A DNA stretch of 64,000 bases from Thermobifida cellulosilytica TB100. Its GTDB lineage: Bacteria > Actinomycetota > Actinomycetes > Streptosporangiales > Streptosporangiaceae. Position numbers and translations under genes: made by a program. Shown here in pieces: positions 22,027 through 29,691 of the stretch. The notes under the pieces are model-generated. The model worked only from the letters and a program-made list of their open reading frames with translations, was not told the origin of the DNA and made no database searches. Where the stretch lies: NCBI RefSeq assembly GCF_001517975.1, contig NZ_KQ950181.1, forward strand, positions 18,023-82,022, in the 5' to 3' direction. Within the stretch, counting starts at the first letter, position 1, and the number at the start of each line of letters is the position of its first letter.

Positions 22027-23502
22027 TCACACCCCCTCGGTCCGGGGCCGGGAGAGCTCGGCGAGCCGACTGCGGCGCATGCCGTAGCAGAAGTAGACGG
22101 TCACGCCCAGCGCCATCCACACCGCGAACCGGATCCAGGTGAGCGCGGTCAGGTTCAGCATCAGCCACAGGCAGGCCAGCGCGGCCAGGAGCGGCAGGAC
22201 CGGGACCCACGGCACCCGGAAGGCGCGCGGCAGGTCGGGGCGGGTCCGGCGCAGCACCACCACGCCCACCGACACCACCACGAACGCGAACAGGGTGCCG
22301 ATGTTCACCATCTCCTCCAGGGCGCCGATGGGGACCAGGCCGGCCAGCAGCGCCACCACGGCGGTGGTCAGCAGCGCCGTCACGTACGGCGTGCCGAACC
22401 GGGGGTGGGTGCGCGACAGCGCGCGCGGCAGCAGTCCGTCGCGGGACATGGCGAACGCCACCCGGGACTGGCCCATCAGCAGCACCAGGATGACGGTGGT
22501 GATGCCGACGACGCCGCCCAGGGAGATAAGCGACGCGGCCCAGTCGGCGCCCACCGACCGGAAGGAGTCGGACAGGGGCGCCTCCACGTTCAGGTCCGGG
22601 TAGGGGCGCATCCCGGTGACGACCGCGGCCACCGCCATGTACAGCACGGTGACCACGATCAGCGCCCCGAAGATGCCCACGGGCATGTCCCGTTTGGGGT
22701 TGCGGGTCTCCTCGGCGGTGGTGGCGACGATGTCGAAGCCGATGAAGGAGAAGAACACCACGGAGGCGGCGGAGATCACCCCCCACAGGCCGAAGGAGGT
22801 GGGCTCCAGGCCGAGCAGGAGCTGGGTGAGCGGGATGTCGCTCGCACCCGACCCCGCGCTCCCGGCGGGCACGGGTTCGGAGGGGGGCACGAACGGCGTC
22901 CAGTTGGCGGGGTCCACGTAGGTGAGGCCCGCGACGATGATGAACAGCACGATGCCGACCTTGACCGCCACGACGGCCGCGGTGACCCGCCCCGACAGCT
23001 TGGCGCCCAGCATGCCGACGACCCCCAGGACCACCGCGACGGCCATCGCGCCGAGGTTCACCGGATAGCCCGCCACCGGCACGGACAGGGGGAACCCGGC
23101 CAGGTCGCCCGCGTACTCCGACCACCCCACCGACACCACGGAGGCCGCCAGGGTGAACTCCAGGATCAGGTCCCAGCCGATGACCCAGGCGACGAACTCG
23201 CCGAGGGTGGCGTAGCCGAACGTGTAGGCGCTGCCCGCCACCGGCACGGTGGAGGCGAACTCGGCGTAGCACATGGCCGCCAGCGCGCACACCGCCCCGG
23301 CGATGAGGAAGGACAGCACGATGGCGGGTCCGGCGTTCTCGGCGGCCTGCCGCCCGGTGACCACGAAGATGCCGGTCCCGATGATGACGCCGATGCCGAA
23401 GACGACCAGGTCGAAGCCGTTCAGGTCGCGGCGGAGGCGGTGGCCGGGTTCGTCGGTGTCCCTGATCGACTGCTCGATGCTCTTGGTGCGCCAGATGCTC
23501 AA
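22027..23502 (-). CDS. APC-family amino acid permease
   Basis: A 491-residue amino acid/polyamine/cation permease with about twelve membrane helices. The N-terminal tail SIWRTKSIEQSIRDTDEPGHRLRRDL and the motif FGIGVIIGTGIFVVTG (substrate-binding unwound helix 1) place it with the cationic amino acid transporter (CAT/YfnA-like) branch. FFSFIGFDIVATTAEETRNPKRDMP is the conserved helix 6/loop. The frame is open far upstream, but TTG at 23502 preceded by GGAGAG and the family N-terminus mark the start. It lies 9 nt from the convergent ACT-GNAT gene. Confidence 0.9.
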   Translation of the reverse strand: MSIWRTKSIEQSIRDTDEPGHRLRRDLNGFDLVVFGIGVIIGTGIFVVTGRQAAENAGPAIVLSFLIAGAVCALAAMCYAEFASTVPVAGSAYTFGYATLGEFVAWVIGWDLILEFTLAASVVSVGWSEYAGDLAGFPLSVPVAGYPVNLGAMAVAVVLGVVGMLGAKLSGRVTAAVVAVKVGIVLFIIVAGLTYVDPANWTPFVPPSEPVPAGSAGSGASDIPLTQLLLGLEPTSFGLWGVISAASVVFFSFIGFDIVATTAEETRNPKRDMPVGIFGALIVVTVLYMAVAAVVTGMRPYPDLNVEAPLSDSFRSVGADWAASLISLGGVVGITTVILVLLMGQSRVAFAMSRDGLLPRALSRTHPRFGTPYVTALLTTAVVALLAGLVPIGALEEMVNIGTLFAFVVVSVGVVVLRRTRPDLPRAFRVPWVPVLPLLAALACLWLMLNLTALTWIRFAVWMALGVTVYFCYGMRRSRLAELSRPRTEGV

Positions 23503-23594
23503 GTGCTCTCCAGTCCCGTCTGCCCGCCCGGCACCGCCGGGCGGTCGGCCTGCTACCCGGGAACGGGGCGGAGAATTCCCCTGATACGACAAAG

Positions 23595-23627
23595 GCGGCC
23601 GGAGCCGCGGAGAGCGGCCCCGGCCGC
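23595..23627 (-). terminator. Hairpin terminator after the Lsr2-like small gene
   Basis: GCGGCCGG (23595-23602) pairs with CCGGCCGC (23620-23627), with a further inner CCGC/GCGG helix. Read on the minus strand it is followed by CTTTG. It lies 46 nt after the stop of the small gene and upstream of the permease. Confidence 0.65.
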
Positions 23628-23672
23628 GTGGCACAGCCGAGGGGTGCGCTGGAGTGTGGGGCGCGAGGCCGG

Positions 23673-23915
23673 TCAGCCTTCGACGGGGGCGTCGGTGGAC
23701 TCGGCCTTCTTGACGGTGCGGCGCTTCTTCACCGGGCGGGAGTAGTCCAGCAGCGGCTCGAACCTGGTGTCGTAGTCCTTCTTGCACTCCTCGCAGGCGT
23801 CCACCTCGCGGACCACGCCGTCCCAGGCGAACTGGATGACCTCGGTGGCCTCGACCTTCTCGCCGTTGACGGCGTGCGGGTCGCAGTACTTACGGGTGAA
23901 GACCTCGGTGACCAC
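23673..23915 (-). CDS. Small cysteine-containing protein with Lsr2-like core
   Basis: An 80-residue protein. Residues 22-60 (EATEVIQFAWDGVVREVD, then ACEECKKDYDTRFEPLLDYSRPV) resemble the N-terminal dimerisation domain of the nucleoid protein Lsr2 (ETVEFGLDGVTYEIDL...KLRGDL). The C-terminal DNA-binding domain of Lsr2 is missing and replaced by a short basic tail (KKRRTVKK) and an acidic end. Cys in KYCDPH and CEEC could bind zinc. GTG at 23915 with AAGGGGAG 8 nt upstream is preferred; an ATG 16 codons earlier lacks a ribosome-binding site. It could interact with Lsr2 or be a separate zinc-binding family. The family name is inference. Confidence 0.6.
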   Translation of the reverse strand: MVTEVFTRKYCDPHAVNGEKVEATEVIQFAWDGVVREVDACEECKKDYDTRFEPLLDYSRPVKKRRTVKKAESTDAPVEG

Positions 23916-24082
23916 GATGCGGCTCCCCTTCGGTAGCGGTACGGGTACTGGCACCGTGATCATACACGTGTTCGAATGCCGTCCTGGGTCTTCGTGCAGG
24001 CCCGGGGCGGGGACGCAGTCCCCAAGAGACTAGCGGAGTCCGGCGCCCGTTGTGTCGGTTCTTCCCGGTTCGGGGTGGCCCT

Positions 24083-24130
24083 GCCGGGCGCGGCGCACGG
24101 GCGGAGCCCCCGCCGTGCGCCGCGCCCGGC
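24083..24130 (-). terminator. Long hairpin terminator after the zinc-ribbon gene
   Basis: A perfect 18-bp stem (24083-24100 with 24113-24130) around a 12-nt loop, 9 nt past the stop of the minus-strand zinc-ribbon gene. Confidence 0.75.
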
Positions 24131-24139
24131 GGGAGGGCG

Positions 24140-24421
24140 TCATTCGAAGATCTCGTCCAGGAAGCTCTGCTGACGCTTGCGCCGCTCCCCCTGGTAGTCC
24201 TTGTCGTGGTCGTCGTCGGAGTCGTCGGTGCGGCGGCGCCGCCCTCCGGTGTAGCCGCCCTCGAAGCCGCGGGTCCAGCGGTGTTCGGCCTCCAGCAGCT
24301 CCTCCAGTTCGCCGCGGTCGAGGAAGAGCCCTCGGCACTGGGAGCACTTCTCCACCGTCACTCCGGCGAGGGTCTGCCGTACGAGGATGCCGGGGCACTT
24401 GGGACAGGAGATCCCGGTCAT
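24140..24421 (-). CDS. TFIIB-type zinc-ribbon protein (zf-TFIIB family)
   Basis: A 93-residue protein. The N-terminus carries the zinc ribbon CPKCPGILVRQTLAGVTVEKCSQCRGLFLDRGELEELL-type pattern of PF13453: a CPxC pair and a CxxC pair followed by the conserved G-x-[FW]-LDRGEL. The rest is a charged, Asp/Arg-rich tail ending QQSFLDEIFE. Such proteins are common in actinobacteria and their role is unknown, possibly nucleic-acid or partner-protein binding. It is divergent from the secreted lyase gene 195 nt away. Confidence 0.82.
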   Translation of the reverse strand: MTGISCPKCPGILVRQTLAGVTVEKCSQCRGLFLDRGELEELLEAEHRWTRGFEGGYTGGRRRRTDDSDDDHDKDYQGERRKRQQSFLDEIFE

Positions 24422-24509
24422 ACCCCTTCAGATCCGGCGCGCGACCGGTCGGTTCCCGCCTCAGGGGGACTTCCCTCCGGGGTTCCGGGCTGCGGCGCAG
24501 GGTTTGGAA

Positions 24510-24549
24510 AACCTTTTCCCCAGTGTGTTCGGTGTGTTACTTTCTGTGC
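24510..24549 (+). promoter_or_regulatory. Promoter-like repeat element, copy A (before the lyase)
   Basis: Contains TTTTCCC (24514-24520), a 17-nt spacer and TACTTT (24538-24543), within a block from AACC to CTGTGC that recurs at 27565-27604. Spacing fits a -35/-10 pair whose -10 matches TAnnnT. Predicted transcription start is near 24550, just before the CelR-like palindrome, so a repressor bound there would block elongation or initiation. Confidence 0.55.
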
Positions 24550-24560
24550 ACACGTCGTTT

Positions 24561-24574
24561 TGGGAGCGATCCCA
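24561..24574. promoter_or_regulatory. CelR-type operator
   Basis: TGGGAGCGATCCCA differs by one base from TGGGAGCGCTCCCA, the 14-bp palindrome bound by the LacI-family cellulase regulator CelR of Thermobifida fusca. It lies 43 nt upstream of the lyase start. CelR binding is released by cellobiose, so the lyase would be induced with the cellulases. Confidence 0.8.
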
Positions 24575-24616
24575 AACACGAGTTCCTCCTGACACCAATC
24601 CCCACCGGGAGTCCTC

Positions 24617-26884
24617 GTGCAGCATCTTCCCCCCGGGACCCGGCGGCGCGGCTCCACGTGCGCCCTCGCGGTCCTCACCGCTCTCACCCTGGGCGTCACC
24701 GGCGCCGCCGTGCTCAGCGGCCCGGCCCACGCCGCCGCCGGATGCAGCGTCGACTACACCGTCAACCAGTGGAACACCGGGTTCACCGGCAACGTCACCG
24801 TCACCAACCTCGGCGATCCCGTCAACGGCTGGACCGTGCGGTGGACCTTCCCCTCCGGAGAACGCCTCAGCCAGGGCTGGAACGCCGAGTTCAGCACCTC
24901 CGGAGCCGAGGTCACCGCCGCCAACACCGCCTGGAACGCCGCCATCCCCACCGGCGGCACGGTCAGCTTCGGCTTCAACGCCACCCACAACGGGACCGTC
25001 GGCATCCCCGCCTCCTTCACCCTCAACGGCACCGTCTGCACCGGCCAGACCGACCCCGGCGGCCCCCAGAACCCCGAACAGCCGGAACAGCCGGAGGAGC
25101 CGGGGACGTCCGACCCCCAGCCCGACCCCGGCGGCACCCGCCAGGCCGAACGGCTCGACCGCGGCCTGATCAGCGTGCGCAGCGGCAACGGCAACCTGGT
25201 GAGCTGGCGGCTGCTCGGGTCCGACCCGCGGAACGTCGCCTTCAACGTCTACCGCGGCTCCACCCGGCTCAACTCCACCCCGCTCACCTCCGCCACCTCC
25301 TACTACGACTCCGGAGCCCCGGCGAACGCCTCCTACACGGTGCGCCCGGTCGTCGGCGGCGTCGAGCAGGCCGCCTCGCCCGCCTCCCTCAACTTCACCG
25401 ACGGCTACCTGGACGTGCCGCTCCAGCGCCCCCAGGGCGGCAGCGTCAACGGCTCCTCCTACACCTACGACGCCAACGACGCCAGCGTCGGCGACCTCGA
25501 CGGCGACGGCCGCTACGAGATCGTCCTCAAGTGGGAGCCCACCAACGCCAAGGACAACTCCCAGTCCGGCTACACCGGCCCGGTGCTCATCGACGCCTAC
25601 GAACTCGACGGCACCCGGCTGTGGCGCATCGACCTGGGCCGCAACATCCGCGCCGGCGCCCACTACACCCAGTTCCAGGTCTACGACTACGACGGCGACG
25701 GGCGCGCCGAGGTCGCCATGAAGACCGCCGACGGCACCCGCGACGGTGCGGGCACGGTCATCGGCTCGGCCTCCGCCGACTACCGCAACTCCTCCGGCTA
25801 CGTGCTGTCCGGCCCCGAGTACCTCACCGTCTTCGACGGGCGCACCGGCCGCGCCCTGGACACCGTCGACTACGTGCCCGCCCGCGGCACCGTGTCGTCG
25901 TGGGGCGACTCCTACGGAAACCGGGTCGACCGCTTCCTCGCCGGAACCGCCTACCTGGACGGGCGGCGGCCCAGCATGATCTTCTCCCGCGGCTACTACA
26001 CCCGGACCGTCATCACGGCGTGGGACTTCCGCAACGGGCGGCTGAGCAGGCGCTGGACCTTCGACACCAACAGTTCCACCAACGTCGGACGCGGCTACGA
26101 CGGCCAGGGCTTCCACTCCCTGTCCATCGCCGACGCCGACGGCGACGGCCGCGACGAGGTCATGTTCGGCGCGATGGCCGTCGACGACAACGGAAACGGC
26201 ATGTGGACCACCGGGTACGGGCACGGCGACGCCCTGCACGTCGGCGACTTCGTGCCCAACCGTCCCGGACTGGAGGTCTACGGCGTCTCCGAGAGCACCT
26301 CCCAGCCCGATGCGTGGCTCGCCGACGCGCGTACCGGGTCCACTCTGTGGCGCACCGCCCCCGGCAGCGACAACGGCCGCGGCGTCGCGGGGGACATCTG
26401 GGCGGGCAGCCCCGGGGCGGAGTTCTGGTCCTCCAGCGTCAGCGGCCTGCTCAACACCTCCGGGAGCAACGTCGGACGCAAGCCGAGCTCGACCAACTTC
26501 CTGGTCTGGTGGGACGGCGACCCCAGCCGGGAACTGCTCGACCAGACCCGCATCGACAAGTACGGCCCGAGCGGCGACACCCGACTGCTCACCGGCAGCG
26601 GCGTGGCCTCCAACAACGGCACCAAGGCCACCCCGGCGCTGTCCGGCGACATCCTCGGCGACTGGCGCGAAGAGGTCATCTGGCGCACCAGCGACAACTC
26701 GGCGCTGCGCATCTACGCCAGTCCGCACCCGACCGACCTGCGTATCCCCACCCTGATGCACGACACCCAGTACCGGGTGGCGATCGCCTGGCAGAACACC
26801 GCCTACAACCAGCCGCCGCACCCGTCCTTCCACATCGGCGACGGCATGGCCACACCGCCGTGGCCCGACATCTACTACCCCTGA
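24617..26884 (+). CDS. Secreted CBM2 - PL11 rhamnogalacturonan lyase
   Basis: A 755-residue secreted polysaccharide lyase. A signal peptide (about residues 1-40, hydrophobic core ALAVLTALTLGVTGAAVL, cleavage near AHAAAG) leads into a family 2 carbohydrate-binding module (residues 42-143) bounded by Cys in AGCSVDYTVNQW and GTVCTG, with exposed Trp residues. A Pro/Glu linker (PEQPEQPEEPG) follows. The catalytic part from about residue 175 begins RLDRGLISVRSGNGNLVSWRLL and contains repeated Asp-rich calcium sites (GDLDGDGRYEIVLKWE, DYDGDGRAEVAMKTADG, ADADGDGRDEVMFG), matching PL11 (YesW-like) endo-lyases that cleave rhamnogalacturonan I. CBM2 anchors it to cellulose. Start is GTG. A CelR-like site precedes it and a hairpin follows. 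Confidence 0.92.
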   Translation: MQHLPPGTRRRGSTCALAVLTALTLGVTGAAVLSGPAHAAAGCSVDYTVNQWNTGFTGNVTVTNLGDPVNGWTVRWTFPSGERLSQGWNAEFSTSGAEVTAANTAWNAAIPTGGTVSFGFNATHNGTVGIPASFTLNGTVCTGQTDPGGPQNPEQPEQPEEPGTSDPQPDPGGTRQAERLDRGLISVRSGNGNLVSWRLLGSDPRNVAFNVYRGSTRLNSTPLTSATSYYDSGAPANASYTVRPVVGGVEQAASPASLNFTDGYLDVPLQRPQGGSVNGSSYTYDANDASVGDLDGDGRYEIVLKWEPTNAKDNSQSGYTGPVLIDAYELDGTRLWRIDLGRNIRAGAHYTQFQVYDYDGDGRAEVAMKTADGTRDGAGTVIGSASADYRNSSGYVLSGPEYLTVFDGRTGRALDTVDYVPARGTVSSWGDSYGNRVDRFLAGTAYLDGRRPSMIFSRGYYTRTVITAWDFRNGRLSRRWTFDTNSSTNVGRGYDGQGFHSLSIADADGDGRDEVMFGAMAVDDNGNGMWTTGYGHGDALHVGDFVPNRPGLEVYGVSESTSQPDAWLADARTGSTLWRTAPGSDNGRGVAGDIWAGSPGAEFWSSSVSGLLNTSGSNVGRKPSSTNFLVWWDGDPSRELLDQTRIDKYGPSGDTRLLTGSGVASNNGTKATPALSGDILGDWREEVIWRTSDNSALRIYASPHPTDLRIPTLMHDTQYRVAIAWQNTAYNQPPHPSFHIGDGMATPPWPDIYYP

Positions 26885-26901
26885 CCGGCAGGCAGACCGA
26901 A

Positions 26902-26927
26902 GGCGGGCCGCCGTGCGGCGGCCCGCC
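26902..26927 (+). terminator. Hairpin terminator after the lyase
   Basis: A perfect 11-bp stem (26902-26912 with 26917-26927) with a GTGC tetraloop, 17 nt after the stop codon. Confidence 0.75.
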
Positions 26928-27150
26928 CCCAGTAGGCCTCGCCCCGCCGCCGACACGTCGTCGGCCGACGCCGCGCGGCGCGCCCGGATGCCGGGGGACA
27001 GCCGGTCGGCCTGGCCCGCCTCTCGGACATTCCAGGCCGCGGGGTTTCGGCGCGGCCCGAACCCGCTTTGCCGTGTTGTCCGAGAGGGACAGGAGACCTT
27101 TTGCGTTTCGTGTGGCCCCTGGCCCGCACCCACGGTGAGAGAGAACCCGG

Positions 27151-27534
27151 ATGCCGCTGCTCAACCTGACACCGCACGAGGTGACGGTCCTCTCCGACGA
27201 CGCTCGGGTGATCGGGCGCTACCCCGCCGCGGCCCGGCCGGTGCGGGTGCCGGTGGTCCGGGTGCGGGTCGGCGAGGTCGACGGGGTCCCCCTGGTCCGC
27301 CAGTACCACGGGCGCACCGTACTGCCGGAGGAGCGCCCGGGGACCTGGTACATCGTCTCCACCCTGGTCGCCGCGGCCCACCCGGGGCGCCGCGACCTGC
27401 TGGTCCCCACGGACCTGGTGCGCTCCGCCGACGGCACGGTCGTCGGGTGCCGTGCGCTCGACTGCCACACCGGACCGGAACTGCGCCGAATGGTGTGCGA
27501 AGAGCCGGGAGCGGGAGAGGTAACGGAACCGTAG
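27151..27534 (+). CDS. Hypothetical protein of the LTPHE family, phage-like
   Basis: A 127-residue protein without recognised domain. It begins MPLLNLTPHEVTVLSDD and contains GVPLVRQYHGRTVLPEERPGTWYIVSTLVAAAHPGRRDLLVPTDLVR. Short proteins with the N-terminal LTPH motif and a central P-G-T-x-Y-I-V-S-x-L-V block are frequent in phages and scattered in actinobacterial chromosomes; their function is unknown. GAGAGAGAACCCGG precedes the ATG as a weak ribosome-binding site. It stands alone between the lyase and the intergenic region with the orphan promoter element, and may be a remnant of a mobile element. Function not assigned. Confidence 0.65.
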   Translation: MPLLNLTPHEVTVLSDDARVIGRYPAAARPVRVPVVRVRVGEVDGVPLVRQYHGRTVLPEERPGTWYIVSTLVAAAHPGRRDLLVPTDLVRSADGTVVGCRALDCHTGPELRRMVCEEPGAGEVTEP

Positions 27535-27564
27535 TTGCAGAAATAAATCAGAAAATAAAGCCTT

Positions 27565-27604
27565 AACCCTTTTCCCTGTTGTGTTTGTCATGTTACTCTC
27601 TGTT
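27565..27604 (+). promoter_or_regulatory. Promoter-like repeat element, copy B (orphan)
   Basis: TTTTCCC (27570-27576), a 17-nt spacer and TACTCT (27594-27599) repeat the layout of copy A. The flanking AACC and TCTGTnC bases are conserved too, whereas the spacer differs more. An AT-rich stretch directly upstream could act as an UP element. No CelR-like palindrome follows this copy. Confidence 0.5.
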
Positions 27605-27605
27605 C

Positions 27606-27840
27606 TGATCGGTGCTGGAAAACGCTGATCCGACCACTCTGCGTGTTGCCCGCGCCGACAACGCCGTGCCCCGACCGGCCCGCAGTTCTCCCGGCGTGCG
27701 GCACCGCGGGCCGTCCCGGCGGCCACAAGCCTGATACCGCACCCCTCAGCCGACACCAGCTTCGCCGCACCGTTGCTGCCGACCACCGCCGGGATGGGAG
27801 GAGAAGAGGGGCGGACGACCGCGGTCGTCCGCCCCCTTTC
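27606..27840 (+). ncRNA. Candidate small RNA between orphan promoter and hairpin
   Basis: If copy B of the promoter element is active, transcription would start near 27606 and end at the 14-bp hairpin at 27808-27835, followed by CTTTC, giving an RNA of about 230 nt. No plausible start codon with ribosome-binding site and actinomycete-like codon use is visible inside. The boundaries are predictions from promoter and terminator only; no known RNA family was recognised. Confidence 0.3.
27808..27835. terminator. Perfect 28-bp palindrome, probably bidirectional terminator
   Basis: GGGGCGGACGACCG and its exact complement form a 14-bp stem with no fixed loop. It lies 39 nt past the pgl stop (minus strand) and would also stop plus-strand transcription, where CTTTC follows. 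Confidence 0.7.
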
Positions 27841-27873
27841 CCGTTCGGCCCCGACAGCGCCGCCCCCGCGGCG

Positions 27874-28662
27874 TCACGCCGTGCCGGGAACGGAGAAGCC
27901 CGGCGGCAGCGCCCCCGCCGCCGCCCGGTCCAGCAGGAACAGGGTGCGGGAGCGGCCCCGCGCGCCCGCCGCGGGCACCTGCACCGGCCCGGCCTTGTCC
28001 AGCGCCAGACGCACCGCATGGGCCTTGGCCTCCCCCGCGGCGAGCAGCCACACCTCGCGGGCCGAACGGATCGCGGGCAGCGTCAGCGAGATCCGCACCG
28101 GCGGCGGCTTGGGCGATCCGTGCACCGCGACCACGGTCCGCTCGGTCTCGTACATCGCGGGCCGCTCCGGGAAGAGCGAGGCCACGTGCGCGTCCGGCCC
28201 CACCCCCAGCAGGCACACGTCGAACACCGGCACCGGGTCGCCGTACTCGGCGGCCTCCCGCAGCTCGTCGGCGTAGCGGCGCGCCCCCGCCTCCGGGTCG
28301 TCGCCGTCCGCCCCGTCCGACGCCGCCATCGGGTGCACCCGCTCGGCGGACACCGGCACGTGGTCCAGCAGCGCGCGGCGCGCCTGCGTCTCGTTGCGGT
28401 CGGCGTGGCCGGACGGCAGGAACCGCTCGTCACCCCACCACACGTCCACCCGCGACCAGTCGACGGCGTCGCGCGCCGGGGAGAGCGCCAACTGCTCCAG
28501 GACCGCGATGCCGATGCCGCCGCCGGTCAGCACCACCGACGCAGTGCCCCGCAGCGCCTGGGCGTCCACCAGACGGGTGACCAGGCGCGCCGCAGCGGCC
28601 TTGGCGAGCAGGTCCGCGTCGGGCTGCACCACCACGGTGGGCGGGGTGACGATCCGGCTCAC
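27874..28662 (-). CDS. pgl: 6-phosphogluconolactonase
   Basis: Hydrolyses 6-phosphogluconolactone to 6-phosphogluconate, the second step of the oxidative pentose phosphate pathway. The 262-residue DevB-type protein shows VVLTGGGIGIAVLEQL, VDVWWGDERFLPSGHADRNETQARRALLD (the WGDER signature) and CLLGVGPDAHVASLFPE. The GTG at 28662 overlaps the opcA stop (GTGA), so translation is coupled. It is the last gene of the minus-strand sugar-phosphate cluster and is followed by a 28-bp palindrome. Confidence 0.94.
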   Translation of the reverse strand: MSRIVTPPTVVVQPDADLLAKAAAARLVTRLVDAQALRGTASVVLTGGGIGIAVLEQLALSPARDAVDWSRVDVWWGDERFLPSGHADRNETQARRALLDHVPVSAERVHPMAASDGADGDDPEAGARRYADELREAAEYGDPVPVFDVCLLGVGPDAHVASLFPERPAMYETERTVVAVHGSPKPPPVRISLTLPAIRSAREVWLLAAGEAKAHAVRLALDKAGPVQVPAAGARGRSRTLFLLDRAAAGALPPGFSVPGTA

Positions 28663-29585
28663 GACGGCACCTCCGCTTCGCTCAACCGCTCCACCATGGC
28701 CTTCGCCGCGGCCTCGTACATCTCGTCGGAATCCAGGCGGCGCAGCTCCTCGGCGAGGTACTCGGCGGTGCGGCGCCGCGACAGCGCCACCGTCTGCGCC
28801 GGACGGCCCGGGCGGTGCAGGGTGGCCACCCGGCCGTCCTTGCGGCTGATGGTGATGGGGCCGTCCTCGGTGTACAGGACCGCCTCGGTGATGCCGGGGC
28901 CGGTGGAGACGCGGCGCCGCGCCGGGACCTCCAGTTGCCGCGCCAGCCATGCGGCCAGCAGGTCGGCGCTGGGCAGGTGCGCCTCGGCGGCGACCTCCAC
29001 GCCGGTGATCCAACTGCACGGCTGGTCCATGGTGGAGGCCAGCAGGGAGCGCCACGGCGTGGTGCGGGTCCAGGACAGGTCGGTGTCGCCGGGATGGTAG
29101 TGGCGGACGCGCTCCACCAGGTCGGCGACCGGGTCGGCGGCGCGGTGGGAGTCGGTGATGCGCCGGTTGGCGAGCCGCCCCACCGGGTCGGCCACCGGAT
29201 TGGCGGGGCCGACGCCCGGCCACCACGCCACCACCGGGGAGTCGGGCACCAGCAGCGGCGTGACCACCGAGTCGGCGTGCTCGGCGAGCGGCCCGTACAG
29301 CCGCAGCAGCAGGGTCTCGCCCGGACCGGACGTGCCGGGGCGGCGGATCTCGGCGTCGATCGCCGGTTCGGTGTCGGGATCGCGCAGGATCAGCGCGATC
29401 ACCCGGCTGGGGTGTTCGCGCCCGGCCTCGGTGGCGGCCTGCACCGCGTCGTAGTGGTCGGCCTCGTCGGTGACGATGACCAGGGTGAGGACGAGGTTCA
29501 TCGCGCCGCCGCCGACACTGCGCCGCTCGGCGGCCAGCTCCTCGACGATCTGCGCGGTCGTGGTTCGCGGAAGATACAGGGTCAA
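28659..29585 (-). CDS. opcA: Glucose-6-phosphate dehydrogenase assembly protein OpcA
   Basis: A 308-residue OpcA protein, found with Zwf in cyanobacteria and actinobacteria. In cyanobacteria it activates and oligomerises glucose-6-phosphate dehydrogenase in response to redox state. Actinobacterial features are the start MTLYLPRTTTAQIVEELA, LVLTLVIVTDEADHYDAV, and VVAWWPGVGPANP. The start codon is TTG at 29585. Zwf lies 106 nt upstream and pgl overlaps downstream, the usual zwf-opcA-pgl order. Confidence 0.94.
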   Translation of the reverse strand: MTLYLPRTTTAQIVEELAAERRSVGGGAMNLVLTLVIVTDEADHYDAVQAATEAGREHPSRVIALILRDPDTEPAIDAEIRRPGTSGPGETLLLRLYGPLAEHADSVVTPLLVPDSPVVAWWPGVGPANPVADPVGRLANRRITDSHRAADPVADLVERVRHYHPGDTDLSWTRTTPWRSLLASTMDQPCSWITGVEVAAEAHLPSADLLAAWLARQLEVPARRRVSTGPGITEAVLYTEDGPITISRKDGRVATLHRPGRPAQTVALSRRRTAEYLAEELRRLDSDEMYEAAAKAMVERLSEAEVPS

Positions 29586-29691
29586 CGGTCCTCCCCGGAA
29601 CGGGTGGTCGCCCGCGGGCGGCCGACGGGCAGCGGGCGCAACGGCCGCCCCGCGTCCCGGACCCGGCCCGGGACGCGCGGCCTGTCCCGCG

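Larger units (their letters stand above)
27535..27873. other. 339-nt intergenic region with orphan promoter and hairpin
   Basis: No gene is seen. An AT-rich start (27537-27570) leads into a second copy of the promoter-like block found before the lyase (27565-27604), then about 200 nt without a convincing reading frame, then a perfect hairpin at 27808-27835. See the candidate small RNA entry. Confidence 0.6.

Noticed and set aside
24461-27133. An 890-codon minus-strand frame opposite the lyase
   Set aside because: It is Gly/Val/Ala-rich without domains, whereas the plus strand encodes a complete signal peptide, CBM2 and PL11 protein.
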